Part shown: positions 25,214 through 34,679 of the stretch, one piece after another
Layout: every line of letters begins with the position of its first letter
Numbering within the stretch: the stretch's first letter is position 1
Source of the DNA: Mesorhizobium loti
GTDB lineage: Bacteria > Pseudomonadota > Alphaproteobacteria > Rhizobiales > Rhizobiaceae
NCBI RefSeq assembly: GCF_001510895.1
Contig: NZ_LPWA01000127.1
Location: forward strand, 1-49,747
Direction of reading: 5' to 3'
DNA: 49,747 bases
Made by a program: the position numbers and the translations under genes
Notes under the pieces: generated by a model
What the model was told of the DNA's origin: nothing
The model's database searches: none
What the model saw: only the letters and a program-made list of their open reading frames with translations

Positions 25214-26335
25214 ATGATTGTTTCGCATTTCCTAAAATGGATTGATACGGCAAGGGTTTCCGAGCGCGCCGCCGCCGCAAGCGCGCTGGCCCGCGCCTAC
25301 ATAAATTCCGACCTGCCGTTCGAGGATCGCTGCGCCGCCGAGGCGGCGCTGACACTGCTGCTCGACGACGTTTCCGCCAAGGTCCGGCAGTCGCTCGCCG
25401 AGGCGCTGTCGATGAGCCACCACGCACCGCCTCAGGTGATCGCCGCGCTCGCTTCCGACCAACCGGAAGTGGCGGCCCTGGTGTTGGCGCGTTCGCCTTT
25501 GCTTACCGATGCTGATCTCATCGACCGCGTCGCTTGCGGCCAGAAGGCCACCCAGAAGCTCATAGCCAACCGTCCCGTCGTCTCGATGTCGCTGGCGGCT
25601 GCCATCGCCGAGATCGGTGGGCCCGAAGCCTGCGCCACGCTTGTTGCCAACAGCGGCGCCGATATTGCGTCGCTGAGCTTCCGCCGCATGGCCGAACGGC
25701 ACGGTCATCTGCCGCTGGTGCGCGAGCCGCTGATCGCCGACGCGCGTCTTCCCGCCGACTGCCGGCATATGCTTTTGGTCAAGCTCGGCGAGACGCTGAA
25801 GGGTTCGCCGCTGGTGCTGGCGCTGATGGGCGCCGCCCGTGCCGACCGCGTGATGCGTGACGCCTGCGTGAAGGCTTCGGTGACGTTGATCGAAGGCACG
25901 CGCGCCGAAGAGCATGCCGCGTTGATCGAGCATTTGAGACTGCGCGGCGATCTCACCGCTGGTTTCATCATCCGCACCATCGCGCATGGCAAGGTCGACT
26001 TCTTCGGCTCGGCGCTGGTCGCGCTTGCTCAACAATCCGAGCAGCGGGTGAGGGCGCTGCTGGCCGGCGGTCACGACGTGGCGTTGCAGGCGCTGTTCCG
26101 CAATGCGGGTCTCGCCGTCGCTACCCATGGCATCATCCTGCGTGCGCTGAAGATCTGGCGCGAAGTCGCCAATGGCAAGCGCGTCGCCGGCGTGCAGGAA
26201 GTGAGCTGGCTGATGCTGAAGGAACTTGGCGGGCAGTCGGCCGAGGGCGACTTGGCCGGGTTGGTCAAGTCGATCCATCTCGATGCGCTGCGCGAGAACG
26301 CGCGCGGGCATGCGCTGGCTATTGCTGCCGCTTAA
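25214..26335 (+). CDS. DUF2336 domain-containing protein
   Basis: A 373-residue, all-helical, HEAT-like protein of the alphaproteobacterial DUF2336 family. Several Ala/Leu-rich helical repeats are visible (AAEAALTLLLDDVSAKVRQS, AEALSMSHHAPPQVIAALAS, and later LRGDLTAGFIIRTIAHGKVD). No signal peptide or membrane segment. Known members include regulators of unclear mechanism; no function can be assigned here. It stands alone, divergent from the MaoC gene and convergent with the FUSC gene. Confidence 0.88.
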   Translation: MIVSHFLKWIDTARVSERAAAASALARAYINSDLPFEDRCAAEAALTLLLDDVSAKVRQSLAEALSMSHHAPPQVIAALASDQPEVAALVLARSPLLTDADLIDRVACGQKATQKLIANRPVVSMSLAAAIAEIGGPEACATLVANSGADIASLSFRRMAERHGHLPLVREPLIADARLPADCRHMLLVKLGETLKGSPLVLALMGAARADRVMRDACVKASVTLIEGTRAEEHAALIEHLRLRGDLTAGFIIRTIAHGKVDFFGSALVALAQQSEQRVRALLAGGHDVALQALFRNAGLAVATHGIILRALKIWREVANGKRVAGVQEVSWLMLKELGGQSAEGDLAGLVKSIHLDALRENARGHALAIAAA

Positions 26336-26337
26336 AC

Positions 26338-28394
26338 TCAGCCTCGCCCCTTCGCGAAGAAATCCGGATAATCCTCCATCGCCGCGGCGATGATGCGCAG
26401 CGAGGCCGCGATCTGCAGCATTTCGGGGCGGTCGCTGCGATCGGCGATGCTCGCCGCATATTGCCTTGCCACGGCAACGGTCGATGTCTGCGGTTCGCCA
26501 TGTCTTCTGAACAGCAATTCCCGCGCCAGGCCGCGCAGGAAATTGCCGACCGACTCCACCGTCTCGCGCGGTATGGCGGAATTCAGCTGCGCACCGCGCA
26601 GCCGCAACACTTCGAGGCCGACGGTAACGGCGGCGATGCCGCCGCCCAGGATGGGATCGCCCTTCCGGCCTGTCTGCTGGAGCTGCGGCATCAGCTGGTT
26701 GATGCGGTCATAGGCCAGGCTTTCGAAAGCCGAACGCCGGGGAATTCGCTCATGCAGGCAAAGGCGCGCCAGGTCCTCCCGCATCGCTTGCGAGATGCGC
26801 TCGACGGTGATCCATGGATTGGCCGGCAGCACGACGATGAAAACGCCGATGGCAATCAAAATGCCGACCAGGATCGACGCCGATCCGGCGAAGAACGGGC
26901 CGGGATCGTAGGTCATCAGCTGATGCGGGCTGAGGAAAGCGAGGAAATTGATAGCGAAGGCGGTGGCGACGCGACATGGCGCGGATTGGCCATGCCGAGC
27001 GCTGCTGGCACCATGATCGGCACGACAAAGAGCATGAACCAGCCGAAGCCGGGCAGTGCCGGCAGGGCGATCTGGCCGACGAGAAAGGCGAAGGGCAGGG
27101 CGATCAGAGTCCCCGTGAAGAAACCCCAGGCGGACTGGACCGGGTCGGGGCGCGCCGCGAACAGGCTGGAGACGACGGCGACGAGGATGACGGTGCCCGC
27201 GGCCTCCGACCATTTGGTCGTCAGCCAGAAGGCGGCCACCAGCAGCGTGGCCAAAGCGGCGCGCACGGCGTTGCGCCAGGCGGCGTGATAGTCGCGATGC
27301 ACGACCAGCGCCGGCTGCTGTCGTTCACGAGACGGCCTTGAGACCGGCGAGCGAAGCGCATCCAGGCCACGCATCACCTGTTTCAGCGCCTCCGCGAAAT
27401 CGGCGGCGATGGTGAGGCGGGTGATGGTGCCGACCCGGTCTTCGCCGGGATCGGCGGGTGCCGCAGGCGCCTCCCGCGCCTTGCTCGCGATCGCATCGAG
27501 CCGCGCCACCCACGGGCCGGTGTCGTCGAGCGCGCCGGGCGTTGCCGCCAGCTCGCCGACGAGGGTTTTCAACTCGCTGCGCACGGGAATGAGAGCTGCG
27601 TTCTTCGGCGCGGCATGGGTGTGCAGCGCGCGCGCCGCCGAGAGCGCCCACAGGAGCTGTCCGATCGTGCGCCGCACCGGATGGGCGCGTGTGGCGAAGC
27701 TCGGCGCCTCGAGACGCGCATAGGTGCGCATCTCGGCAAGCGTCTGGGCATCGGTGATGAGCTTGCGCTGGAGGGCCGCGAGGCTAGCCGGATCGCCGCC
27801 GGAAAAGGCGCCTCCCGCGTAGTCGGCAAGATCGAGAATGCTGCGCTTCAATCTCGAAATGATGGCGTCCGCCGCGAGCTTCGGCAGGATCAGCCGGCTG
27901 GTGACGCCGGCGCAGACGATGCCGAGCACGATTTCGGCGCAGCGCGCGATGGCGAGATCGACGACGAGATGCGGCTGTCCGAATGCCGGCAGGCTGATGA
28001 TCATCGCCGTGTAGCCGGCAAGGGCGGCACCATAGGCCTCCGGATTGCGCAGCAGCGAGGAAACGAGCGTGCAGACGCCGATCCAGAGCGCCAGCGCCGT
28101 CACCAAAAGCCAGGGATTGGTGCCGAACAGCGACGTGATGCCGATCGCTGCTACGCCGCCAGCCAGCGTGCCGAGCAGCCGGTAGAACCCCTTGGCCAGC
28201 ACCATGCCGGCGACCGGCTGCGCGACGATGAACACCGTCATCATCGCCCATTGCGGATGGTCGAGCTTGAGAGCGTAGGCGGCAAGCAGGGCGATCAGCC
28301 CGGCCGAGACCGTGCGCAGGGCAAAGATCCAGTCAGAGCGCGTCGGCTGCGTCAGGCCGTTCAGCGGTATCTCAACAAACGCTTTCAGCCGCAT
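26338..28394 (-). CDS. FUSC-family transporter (aromatic acid exporter-like), apparent 1-nt frameshift
   Basis: An inner-membrane FUSC protein, the family of the aromatic-acid exporter AaeB. The first half (TRSDWIFALRTVSAGLIALL, then WAMMTVFIVAQPVAGMVLAK) holds a cluster of membrane helices, followed by a soluble domain of about 200 residues. A second helix set begins near AWRNAVRAALATLLVAAFWL. The frame breaks at about 26970, after GMANPRHVA, and resumes with ATAFAINFLAFLSPHQLMTY in another frame; one G restored gives 685 residues in total, a usual FUSC size. The start is probably the ATG at 28394, with a GTG at 28418 as alternative. It shares its strand with parE, about 50 bp downstream. 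Confidence 0.85.
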
Positions 28395-28445
28395 CCAGGT
28401 CACACCCAGTCTCTGCACCAGAGCCTGTTATGGACCAGTCCGCGT

Positions 28446-30509
28446 TCAGATATCCAGCACGTCGCTCTCGGCGAACTCGGCGCGTTCCTGGATGAAGCGG
28501 AAGCGCGCCTCGGGCTTGGTGCCCATCAGCGCATCGACGGCGTCCTTGGTCGCCGCCTCGGCCTCGCTCACGTCGACCCTGAGCAGGGTGCGCTTCCTCG
28601 GGTCCATCGTGGTCTCCTTGAGCTGCGAGGCCATCATCTCGCCAAGTCCCTTGAAGCGGCCGATCTCGACCTTGCCGCGCCCGGTGAACTCGGTGCGCAG
28701 CAACTCGTCCTTGTGCGCGTCGTCGCGCGCATAGGCGACCTTGCCGCCCTGGCGGATCGAATAGAGCGGCGGCACGGCCATGTAGAGATGGCCGCCGCGG
28801 ATCAGGTTCGGCATCTCCTGATAGAAGAAGGTGATCAAAAGCGAAGCGATATGCGCGCCGTCGACATCGGCGTCGGTCATGATGATCACGCGGTCGTAGC
28901 GCAGGTCCTCGTCGCGGTATTTCGAGCGCGTGCCGCAGCCGAGCGCCTGGATCAGGTCGGAAATCTGCTGGTTGGCGGCAAGCTTGTCGTTGCCGGCGCT
29001 GGCGACGTTGAGGATCTTGCCGCGCAGCGGCAGCACAGCCTGGCTGGCGCGGTCGCGCGCCTGCTTGGCCGAGCCGCCGGCCGAATCGCCTTCGACGATG
29101 AAGAGCTCGGCGCCGGCCGCGGCGTTCTGCGTGCAGTCGGCGAGCTTGCCCGGCAGACGCAGCTTGCGCACCGCGCTCTTGCGCGAGACTTCCTTTTCCT
29201 GGCGGCGGCGCACGCGCTCGTCGGCGCGCGCGATCACCCATTCGAGAAGTTTCGAGGCTTCCTGTGGGTTGTCGGCCAGCCAGTGGTCGAACGGATCGCG
29301 GATGGCGCTTTCGACGATGCGCATCGCCTCGATGGTCGCCAGCCTGTCCTTGGTCTGGCCGACGAATTCCGGCTCGCGGATGAACACCGACAGCATGCCG
29401 GCGGCCGAGATCATCACGTCCTCGGTCGTGATAACGGAGGCGCGCTTGTTGCCGATCAGGTCGGCATAGGCGCGAAGGCCGCGCGTCAAGACGTTGCGGA
29501 AGCCGGCCTCATGCGTGCCGCCTTCGGCGGTGGGGATCGTGTTGCAGTAGGAGTTGAGGAAGCCGTCGCCGCCGAACCAGGTCACCGCCCATTCCAGCGA
29601 GCCATGGCCGCCTTGCCGGTCGCTTTTTCCGGCGAAGACCTCGCGGGTGACCTGGAACTCGTCACCGAGCGTGGCCTTGAGATAATCCTTCAGGCCGCCG
29701 GGGAAATGGAACTCGGCCTTGGCCGGGGTCTGGTCCTTTTCCTTGATCAGCGACGGATCGCAAGTCCAGCGGATCTCGACGCCGCCGAACAGATAGGCTT
29801 TCGAGCGCGTCATGCGGTAAAGCCGCGCCGGCTCGAAGGCGGCGCCCTTGCCGAAGATCTGCTCGTCGGGATGGAAGCGGGTCCTGGTGCCACGGCGGTT
29901 GTGCACCTCGCCGAGATGCTCAAGCCCGCTCACCGGAATGCCGCGCGAAAAGCGTTGGCGATAGAGCTGGCGACCGCGCGCGACCTCGACCTCGAGGTGA
30001 TCGGAGAGCGCGTTGACGACGGAGACGCCGACGCCGTGCAGGCCGCCGGAAGTCTCGTAGACCTTGGAATCGAACTTGCCGCCCGAATGCAGCGTCGTCA
30101 TGATGACTTCGAGCGCCGGCTTCTTGAATTTCGGATGCGGATCGATCGGGATGCCGCGGCCGTTGTCGGTGACCGTCAGGAAGCCGTCGGCCGAGAGTTC
30201 GACGTCGATGAAGGTGGCGTGACCGGCGACGGCCTCGTCCATAGAATTGTCTATGACCTCGGCGAAGAGGTGATGCATCGCTTTGTCGTCGGTGCCGCCG
30301 ATATACATGCCCGGGCGGCGGCGCACCGGCTCCAGCCCTTCCAGCACCTCGATGTCGGCGGCGCTGTAGCTCTCGCTGCCGTCACGGGCGGCGGTCGAAC
30401 GCTTCGCCGCCTGGACCAGCGGATCAGCCGGGCGCGACGGCGCACGCCTCTGCTGGGGCTGCTTTTCCCGATTGCCGAAAAGATCGCTGGTGTCGTCCAT
30501 GCTGGCCAT
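28446..30509 (-). CDS. parE: DNA topoisomerase IV subunit B
   Basis: ATPase subunit of topoisomerase IV, which decatenates daughter chromosomes together with ParC. The 687 residues contain the GHKL ATPase motifs EVIDNSMDEAV, DNGRGIPID and GGLHGVGVSVVNALS, the TOPRIM motifs VEGDSAGGSAKQARDR and DADVDGAHI, and the C-terminal IGRFKGLGEM segment. A GyrB-type insertion is absent, consistent with ParE. ATGs at 30509 and 30500 are both possible. A GTTC-N7-GTTC box about 60 bp upstream suggests LexA control. Confidence 0.96.
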   Translation of the reverse strand: MASMDDTSDLFGNREKQPQQRRAPSRPADPLVQAAKRSTAARDGSESYSAADIEVLEGLEPVRRRPGMYIGGTDDKAMHHLFAEVIDNSMDEAVAGHATFIDVELSADGFLTVTDNGRGIPIDPHPKFKKPALEVIMTTLHSGGKFDSKVYETSGGLHGVGVSVVNALSDHLEVEVARGRQLYRQRFSRGIPVSGLEHLGEVHNRRGTRTRFHPDEQIFGKGAAFEPARLYRMTRSKAYLFGGVEIRWTCDPSLIKEKDQTPAKAEFHFPGGLKDYLKATLGDEFQVTREVFAGKSDRQGGHGSLEWAVTWFGGDGFLNSYCNTIPTAEGGTHEAGFRNVLTRGLRAYADLIGNKRASVITTEDVMISAAGMLSVFIREPEFVGQTKDRLATIEAMRIVESAIRDPFDHWLADNPQEASKLLEWVIARADERVRRRQEKEVSRKSAVRKLRLPGKLADCTQNAAAGAELFIVEGDSAGGSAKQARDRASQAVLPLRGKILNVASAGNDKLAANQQISDLIQALGCGTRSKYRDEDLRYDRVIIMTDADVDGAHIASLLITFFYQEMPNLIRGGHLYMAVPPLYSIRQGGKVAYARDDAHKDELLRTEFTGRGKVEIGRFKGLGEMMASQLKETTMDPRKRTLLRVDVSEAEAATKDAVDALMGTKPEARFRFIQERAEFAESDVLDI

Positions 30510-30566
30510 TAAGTCCGGTGCTGCGAATCACTCCTCGATACTGCCACGCTTTTGGCGGGCGAACGA

Positions 30567-30581
30567 GTTCCTGTTCCGTTC
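30567..30581. promoter_or_regulatory. LexA-type SOS box upstream of parE
   Basis: GTTC CTGTTCC GTTC matches the alphaproteobacterial LexA consensus GTTC-N7-GTTC exactly. It lies 58-72 bp before the parE start and 108 bp before the cpaB start, in the shared divergent region. Placement favours parE as the target. Confidence 0.6.
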
Positions 30582-30688
30582 AGGGATCAAAGTCTCTCTT
30601 ATTCTAAAACCATTCGATAACCAAGCCGCCGGAAATAGGGCGGTCCTAGCATCCAAGGATTCCTGATTCTTTAACATTAACGCCTAGC

Positions 30689-31690
30689 GTGAGCCTCAAC
30701 GACAAAAGACCACGGGGCGTCAGGGGTTTCGGCGTGAGAGGCAGGGCCATAACCATGATCGGCATCGCCGCCGTTTTCGGCGCGATCTCGATCTTTGCCG
30801 CGGATTTCTGGGTCAAAAGCCAGGCGAAAGCCGAGTCCGAGCAGAAGGTGGCATCGGTCGCAGTGCCGCAGGAGCCCAAGGTCGAGTTCAAGACCATCGT
30901 GGTGGCGAATGCTCCGCTACGCTACGGCACGCAGCTCGATCGGTCGCAACTCACCGAAATCCCGTGGCCGCAGGATTCCTTGCCGCAGGGCGCCTTCCCG
31001 AGCATCGACAAGCTGCTTGCCGAAGGCAGCCGCGTCGTGCTGTCGCCGATCGAGGTCAACGAGCCGGTGCTGCTCGCCAAGCTCTCGGGGCCGAACGGCC
31101 GCGCGACGCTTTCCAACATGCTGTCGCCAGGCATGCGGGCCGTCACCATCCGCACCGACGAGATCGCCGGCGTCGGCGGCTTCATCACGCCCGGCGACCG
31201 GGTCGATGTCGTGTTGACGCGCGATGCCGGCGAAATCCAGGAAGTCGCCAAGAACGCTCAAGGGGCGTCCGGCTCGACGGTCACGTCCGAGATCGTGGTG
31301 TCCGATGCCAAGGTGCTTTCGGTCGGGCAGGGCGCGGACGAGCGCAAGACCGAGCCGCAGATCGCCAATTCGGTGACCCTCGAAGTGACGAACGAAGGGG
31401 CGCAGAAGGTCGCGCTCGCTCGCACCGTCGGCACCTTGTCGCTGTCCTTGCGGTCCGCAGCCGATGCCAGCGCCAGCGGCAACGGGCTCACCACCATCTC
31501 CTCCTTCGGCGGTTCGGTCGCCGCGAGCGCAGAGGCAAGCACCGCCTCGCTGGTCAAAGCGGTGGCGAAGGAGCCGGAAGAGCCAAAATTCAAGACGGTG
31601 ATCGTGTCGCGCGGCACGAAGGTCGAGGAATACCAGGTTCCCTCCAAGCGAGCCGAGGGAGACGTCGTTCCTTCCAAGGAACAAGAATAA
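30689..31690 (+). CDS. cpaB: Flp/Tad pilus assembly protein CpaB (RcpC-like)
   Basis: Periplasmic/inner-membrane partner of the Tad secretin, with one N-terminal membrane anchor (TMIGIAAVFGAISIFAADFW) and a SAF domain (FKTIVVANAPLRYGTQLDRS) followed by the RcpC region. As called it is 333 residues from a GTG at 30689, which has no clear ribosome site. In-frame GTG at 30734 (AGGGG about 7 nt upstream) or ATG at 30755 would give a more usual short N-terminus. It is the first gene of the Tad block and is followed by cpaC after 32 bp. Confidence 0.88.
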   Translation: MSLNDKRPRGVRGFGVRGRAITMIGIAAVFGAISIFAADFWVKSQAKAESEQKVASVAVPQEPKVEFKTIVVANAPLRYGTQLDRSQLTEIPWPQDSLPQGAFPSIDKLLAEGSRVVLSPIEVNEPVLLAKLSGPNGRATLSNMLSPGMRAVTIRTDEIAGVGGFITPGDRVDVVLTRDAGEIQEVAKNAQGASGSTVTSEIVVSDAKVLSVGQGADERKTEPQIANSVTLEVTNEGAQKVALARTVGTLSLSLRSAADASASGNGLTTISSFGGSVAASAEASTASLVKAVAKEPEEPKFKTVIVSRGTKVEEYQVPSKRAEGDVVPSKEQE

Positions 31691-31722
31691 TAGCCGGTGG
31701 GGACCGGCCGGGGACGGGACAG

Positions 31723-33171
31723 ATGCCTGTGTTGAATAAAGAACGGACGACGAGAGGGCTGCGCCTTCTTCGTGCAATGGCGGCGGGCGCCTTACTGGCA
31801 GCCGCCGGAATGCTTGCCTTTGCGGCGCCGGCCCAGGCAAATAACGACGTCGTCTACGTCTCGGCGACCAGGAACGCCTCGATCAAGGTCGCCAAGGGCA
31901 AGCCAAAGACGATCATGACGAGCGCCGCCTTCTACCAGATCGTCATCGGCGATCCGGAGATCGCCAACGTCAATCCGCTGACCGACAAATCCTTCTATGT
32001 GCTGGGCAACAATCTCGGCACCACCGGCATCGCGCTCTTCGACCAGAACAAGCAGCTCGTCGGCACTATCGACGTCGAGGTGACGCTGGATACAGATCAG
32101 CTAGCAAACACCATCCGCGCCAGCGTGCCGGATGCCAAGATCAGGGTCGGTTCGGCCAACGGCCGCGTGGTGCTGTCGGGCGAGGCCGACGACGCGGTCG
32201 CGGCCGAGAAGGCCAGCAAGATCGCGTCGCGCTTTTCCGGCAACGAGGAAGTCATCAACTCGGTCAACATCTCGTCCTCGCAGCAGGTCCAGCTCAACGT
32301 CCGCTTCGTCGAAATCAACCGCCAGGCGGGGCAGGATCTCGGTGCCAAATACGGGGCCAATTTCGCCTTCGGCATCGGCGGCCGCGACGTCATCATCGAT
32401 CCCGGTACCGTGCCGACGGCCGGCACCGGCGAGATCATCGGCCGGTTGCTCTCCAACGGCGTTTCGATCGACATCGCCATCAAGGCGCTGGAAGAGCGCG
32501 GCCTGGCCCGGCGGCTGGCCGAGCCGAACCTGATCGCCCGCTCGGGCCAGACGGCGAGCTTCCTCGCCGGCGGCGAGTTCCCGATCCCGGTCTCCGAGGA
32601 TAATGGCAAGATCAGCGTCACCTACAAGAAATACGGCGTCGGTCTCGATTTCACGCCGACCGTTCTCAAGGACGGGCTGGTGAGCCTCGATATCGCGCCG
32701 GAAGTGTCCTCGATCGACCCGTCCGCCTCCATCGAAGTCAGCAGCGGCATTTCCATTCCGGCCTTCATCGTGCGTCGCGCCAAGACATCGGTCGACCTGA
32801 AGAATGGCCAGAGTTTTATGATCGCCGGGCTTCTGCAGTCGCAAAACGACATCACCACCTCGCGCTTGCCGGGGCTCGGCAAGTTGCCGGTGCTCGGTCC
32901 GCTGTTCTCCTCGAAATCCTATCAGCGCCGCGAGACCGACCTGGTGATCATCGTCACGCCTTACCTGGTCAAGCCGGTGGACCCGTCGAAGAAGATGGTC
33001 GAGCCGACCGACGGCACGCGGCCGGCAAGTCCCGCCGACTATTTCCTGAACAACACCGAGGAAGTGGACGCTTCCGCGCCCAAGCGCCCGGTAGCGCTGG
33101 CCGACGGCAGCGCGGCCCGTCCGGTAGCCGCCACGACGTCCGGCCATTTCCTCGATCTGCCCAAGGACTGA
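31723..33171 (+). CDS. cpaC: Flp/Tad pilus secretin CpaC (RcpA-like)
   Basis: Outer-membrane secretin of the Tad pilus, 482 residues. It has a signal peptide (AGALLAAAGMLAFAAPAQAN), a pilus/secretin N-domain (NASIKVAKGKPKTIMTSAAF), a BON-type ring domain (ANTIRASVPDAKIRVGSANG), and the C-terminal secretin domain with VEINRQAGQDLG, KALEERGLARRLAEPNLIA and IIVTPYLVKPVDP. The ATG at 31723 is chosen because the signal peptide follows directly; the same frame is open far upstream by chance over cpaB. The downstream gap to the small lipoprotein gene is 4 bp. Confidence 0.95.
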   Translation: MPVLNKERTTRGLRLLRAMAAGALLAAAGMLAFAAPAQANNDVVYVSATRNASIKVAKGKPKTIMTSAAFYQIVIGDPEIANVNPLTDKSFYVLGNNLGTTGIALFDQNKQLVGTIDVEVTLDTDQLANTIRASVPDAKIRVGSANGRVVLSGEADDAVAAEKASKIASRFSGNEEVINSVNISSSQQVQLNVRFVEINRQAGQDLGAKYGANFAFGIGGRDVIIDPGTVPTAGTGEIIGRLLSNGVSIDIAIKALEERGLARRLAEPNLIARSGQTASFLAGGEFPIPVSEDNGKISVTYKKYGVGLDFTPTVLKDGLVSLDIAPEVSSIDPSASIEVSSGISIPAFIVRRAKTSVDLKNGQSFMIAGLLQSQNDITTSRLPGLGKLPVLGPLFSSKSYQRRETDLVIIVTPYLVKPVDPSKKMVEPTDGTRPASPADYFLNNTEEVDASAPKRPVALADGSAARPVAATTSGHFLDLPKD

Positions 33172-33175
33172 AGCC

Positions 33176-33451
33176 ATGCGCCCAGCTCTTTGCATTGCTG
33201 TTATCTTCGCCGGCTTCGCCAGCGGCTGCACCAGCGACGACTACGTGCGCACCGAAGGCGTGACGCCGGCGGCCGGCAACGCGCAGGCGTCCAACACGGT
33301 CATGCAGATGGTCGATCCCTGGCGGTACGGCGTCCAGAACACCAGGCTCCTGGTGCCGGCTCAGAGCACGAGTTCCGCGACCAGTGCCGCCGGAGCCAAA
33401 GCCGGTTCGGAGTCGGCATCAACGACATCGGCATCAACGACATCCGAGTGA
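33176..33451 (+). CDS. Small lipoprotein in the cpaD position
   Basis: A 91-residue protein with a lipobox (FASGC, about residues 14-18) and a short mature part that contains MVDPWRYGVQNTRLLVPAQS and ends in a Ser/Thr/Ala-rich tail (SASTTSASTTSE). In standard Tad loci this position holds CpaD, an outer-membrane lipoprotein of about 200 residues. This one has the lipoprotein signal but is under half that size. It may be a shortened CpaD or a replacement pilotin-like protein. It starts 4 bp after cpaC and ends 13 bp before cpaE. Confidence 0.8.
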   Translation: MRPALCIAVIFAGFASGCTSDDYVRTEGVTPAAGNAQASNTVMQMVDPWRYGVQNTRLLVPAQSTSSATSAAGAKAGSESASTTSASTTSE

Positions 33452-33464
33452 TGGGCTGACGACC

Positions 33465-34679
33465 ATGGCATCCGGCACCAAGACCAAGAAGATCCTGCTC
33501 GTTTCCACCGACAGGGCGTTTCTGCAGGACACGCGGACGGCTTTCGCGGCGTCCGAGGTCATCGAGATCTCGACGGTCGAGAAGAGCGTCAACGAGCTCC
33601 GCGGCGAGGTTCTGGAAGCCGATTTCGGCACGGTCATTGTCGACATGGATGCGGCCAAGCTCGAGGAGATCGAGTCGCTGCAGCGCATCATGCGCCGGCT
33701 CGAAGGCCGCGTTCCGGTCGTCGTCGTCACGCAGGAGTTCAACGCGGCGGCCGTGCGCATCCTGGTGCAGCTCAAGGTCGCCGACTTCCTGGTCAAGCCG
33801 ATCACCACCGCCGACCTGGTGCGCTCCGTCATTCGCGCGCTGCAGGGGCCGGGGCGGGAGGAAAACACCGAGTCGCAGATCTACACTTTCATGCCGGCCG
33901 CCGGCGGCGTCGGCACCACCACGCTGGCGCTGCAGACAGCCTTCCAGCTGCATCATTCGGTGACGCGCGGCGCCTCGACCTGCGTGGTCGACCTCAATTT
34001 CCAGCAGGGCGCCTGCGCCGAATATCTCGACCTCGAGCCGCGCTTCGACATCACCGAGATCGAGAACCAGCCCGAACGCCTCGACCGGCAGTTGCTGGAC
34101 GTCATGCTCTCCAAGCATGCGAGCGGGCTCTGCGTGCTTGCCGCGCCGACGCGCCCTTCGGAAATGCGCTCGTTCAAGACCGATGTCGTGGTGCGCATGC
34201 TCGACCTGGTCTCGGCCTATTTCGACAATGTCGTCATCGACATGCCGCGCACCTGGTTCCCATGGACCGAGACGGTGCTGCTCGGCTCCAACAAGCTCTA
34301 CATCGTGGCCGAGATGACGGTGCCTTGCCTCAGGCATACGCAGCGTCTTATCCAGGCCATCTATGAGACCGCCGGCCGGGAAGTGAAGCCCAGCGTGATC
34401 GTCAATCGCTTCGAGCAGAAGATGTTCGACAGCGGCATCAAGCAGGCCGACGTCCAGGACATTCTCGGCGAACATTTCGTCGGCGGCATCTCCAACAATT
34501 ACCGGCTCGTGCGCGAGGCCGTCGACCGCGGCGTGCCGCTGCACGACATCGATCCCAACGCCAATGTCGTCAACGACCTGAAGAAGATCATCCTGCCGGA
34601 GGAAGCGGTGACGACGACGGCAAAATCGAAGTCGCTGTTCGGCCTCGGCAAGGGCCTCCTGAAGAGGAAAGCGGGATGA
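33465..34679 (+). CDS. cpaE: Flp/Tad pilus assembly ATPase-like protein CpaE/TadZ
   Basis: A 404-residue CpaE/TadZ localisation factor. The N-terminal receiver-like domain (KKILLVSTDRAFLQDTRTAF to DFLVKPITTADLVRSVI) is followed by a MinD/ParA-like domain. Its P-loop reads AAGGVGTTTLALQ: the signature Lys and the Walker A Lys of ParA proteins are replaced by Ala and Thr. Such atypical loops are known in CpaE/TadZ proteins, so this one may bind nucleotide weakly or only serve as a scaffold. The start at 33465 follows the small lipoprotein gene by 13 bp, and its TGA overlaps the cpaF start (ATGA). Confidence 0.92.
   Translation: MASGTKTKKILLVSTDRAFLQDTRTAFAASEVIEISTVEKSVNELRGEVLEADFGTVIVDMDAAKLEEIESLQRIMRRLEGRVPVVVVTQEFNAAAVRILVQLKVADFLVKPITTADLVRSVIRALQGPGREENTESQIYTFMPAAGGVGTTTLALQTAFQLHHSVTRGASTCVVDLNFQQGACAEYLDLEPRFDITEIENQPERLDRQLLDVMLSKHASGLCVLAAPTRPSEMRSFKTDVVVRMLDLVSAYFDNVVIDMPRTWFPWTETVLLGSNKLYIVAEMTVPCLRHTQRLIQAIYETAGREVKPSVIVNRFEQKMFDSGIKQADVQDILGEHFVGGISNNYRLVREAVDRGVPLHDIDPNANVVNDLKKIILPEEAVTTTAKSKSLFGLGKGLLKRKAG

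Noticed and set aside
27615..30512. A 965-codon open frame on the plus strand
   Set aside because: It is antisense to the FUSC gene and parE, which have full family motifs. Long antisense frames are common in GC-rich coding DNA, and this one shows no recognisable domain.
33300..34544. A 414-codon minus-strand open frame over cpaE
   Set aside because: cpaE on the plus strand has clear domains and operon context; the antisense frame is His/Arg/Asp-rich noise.
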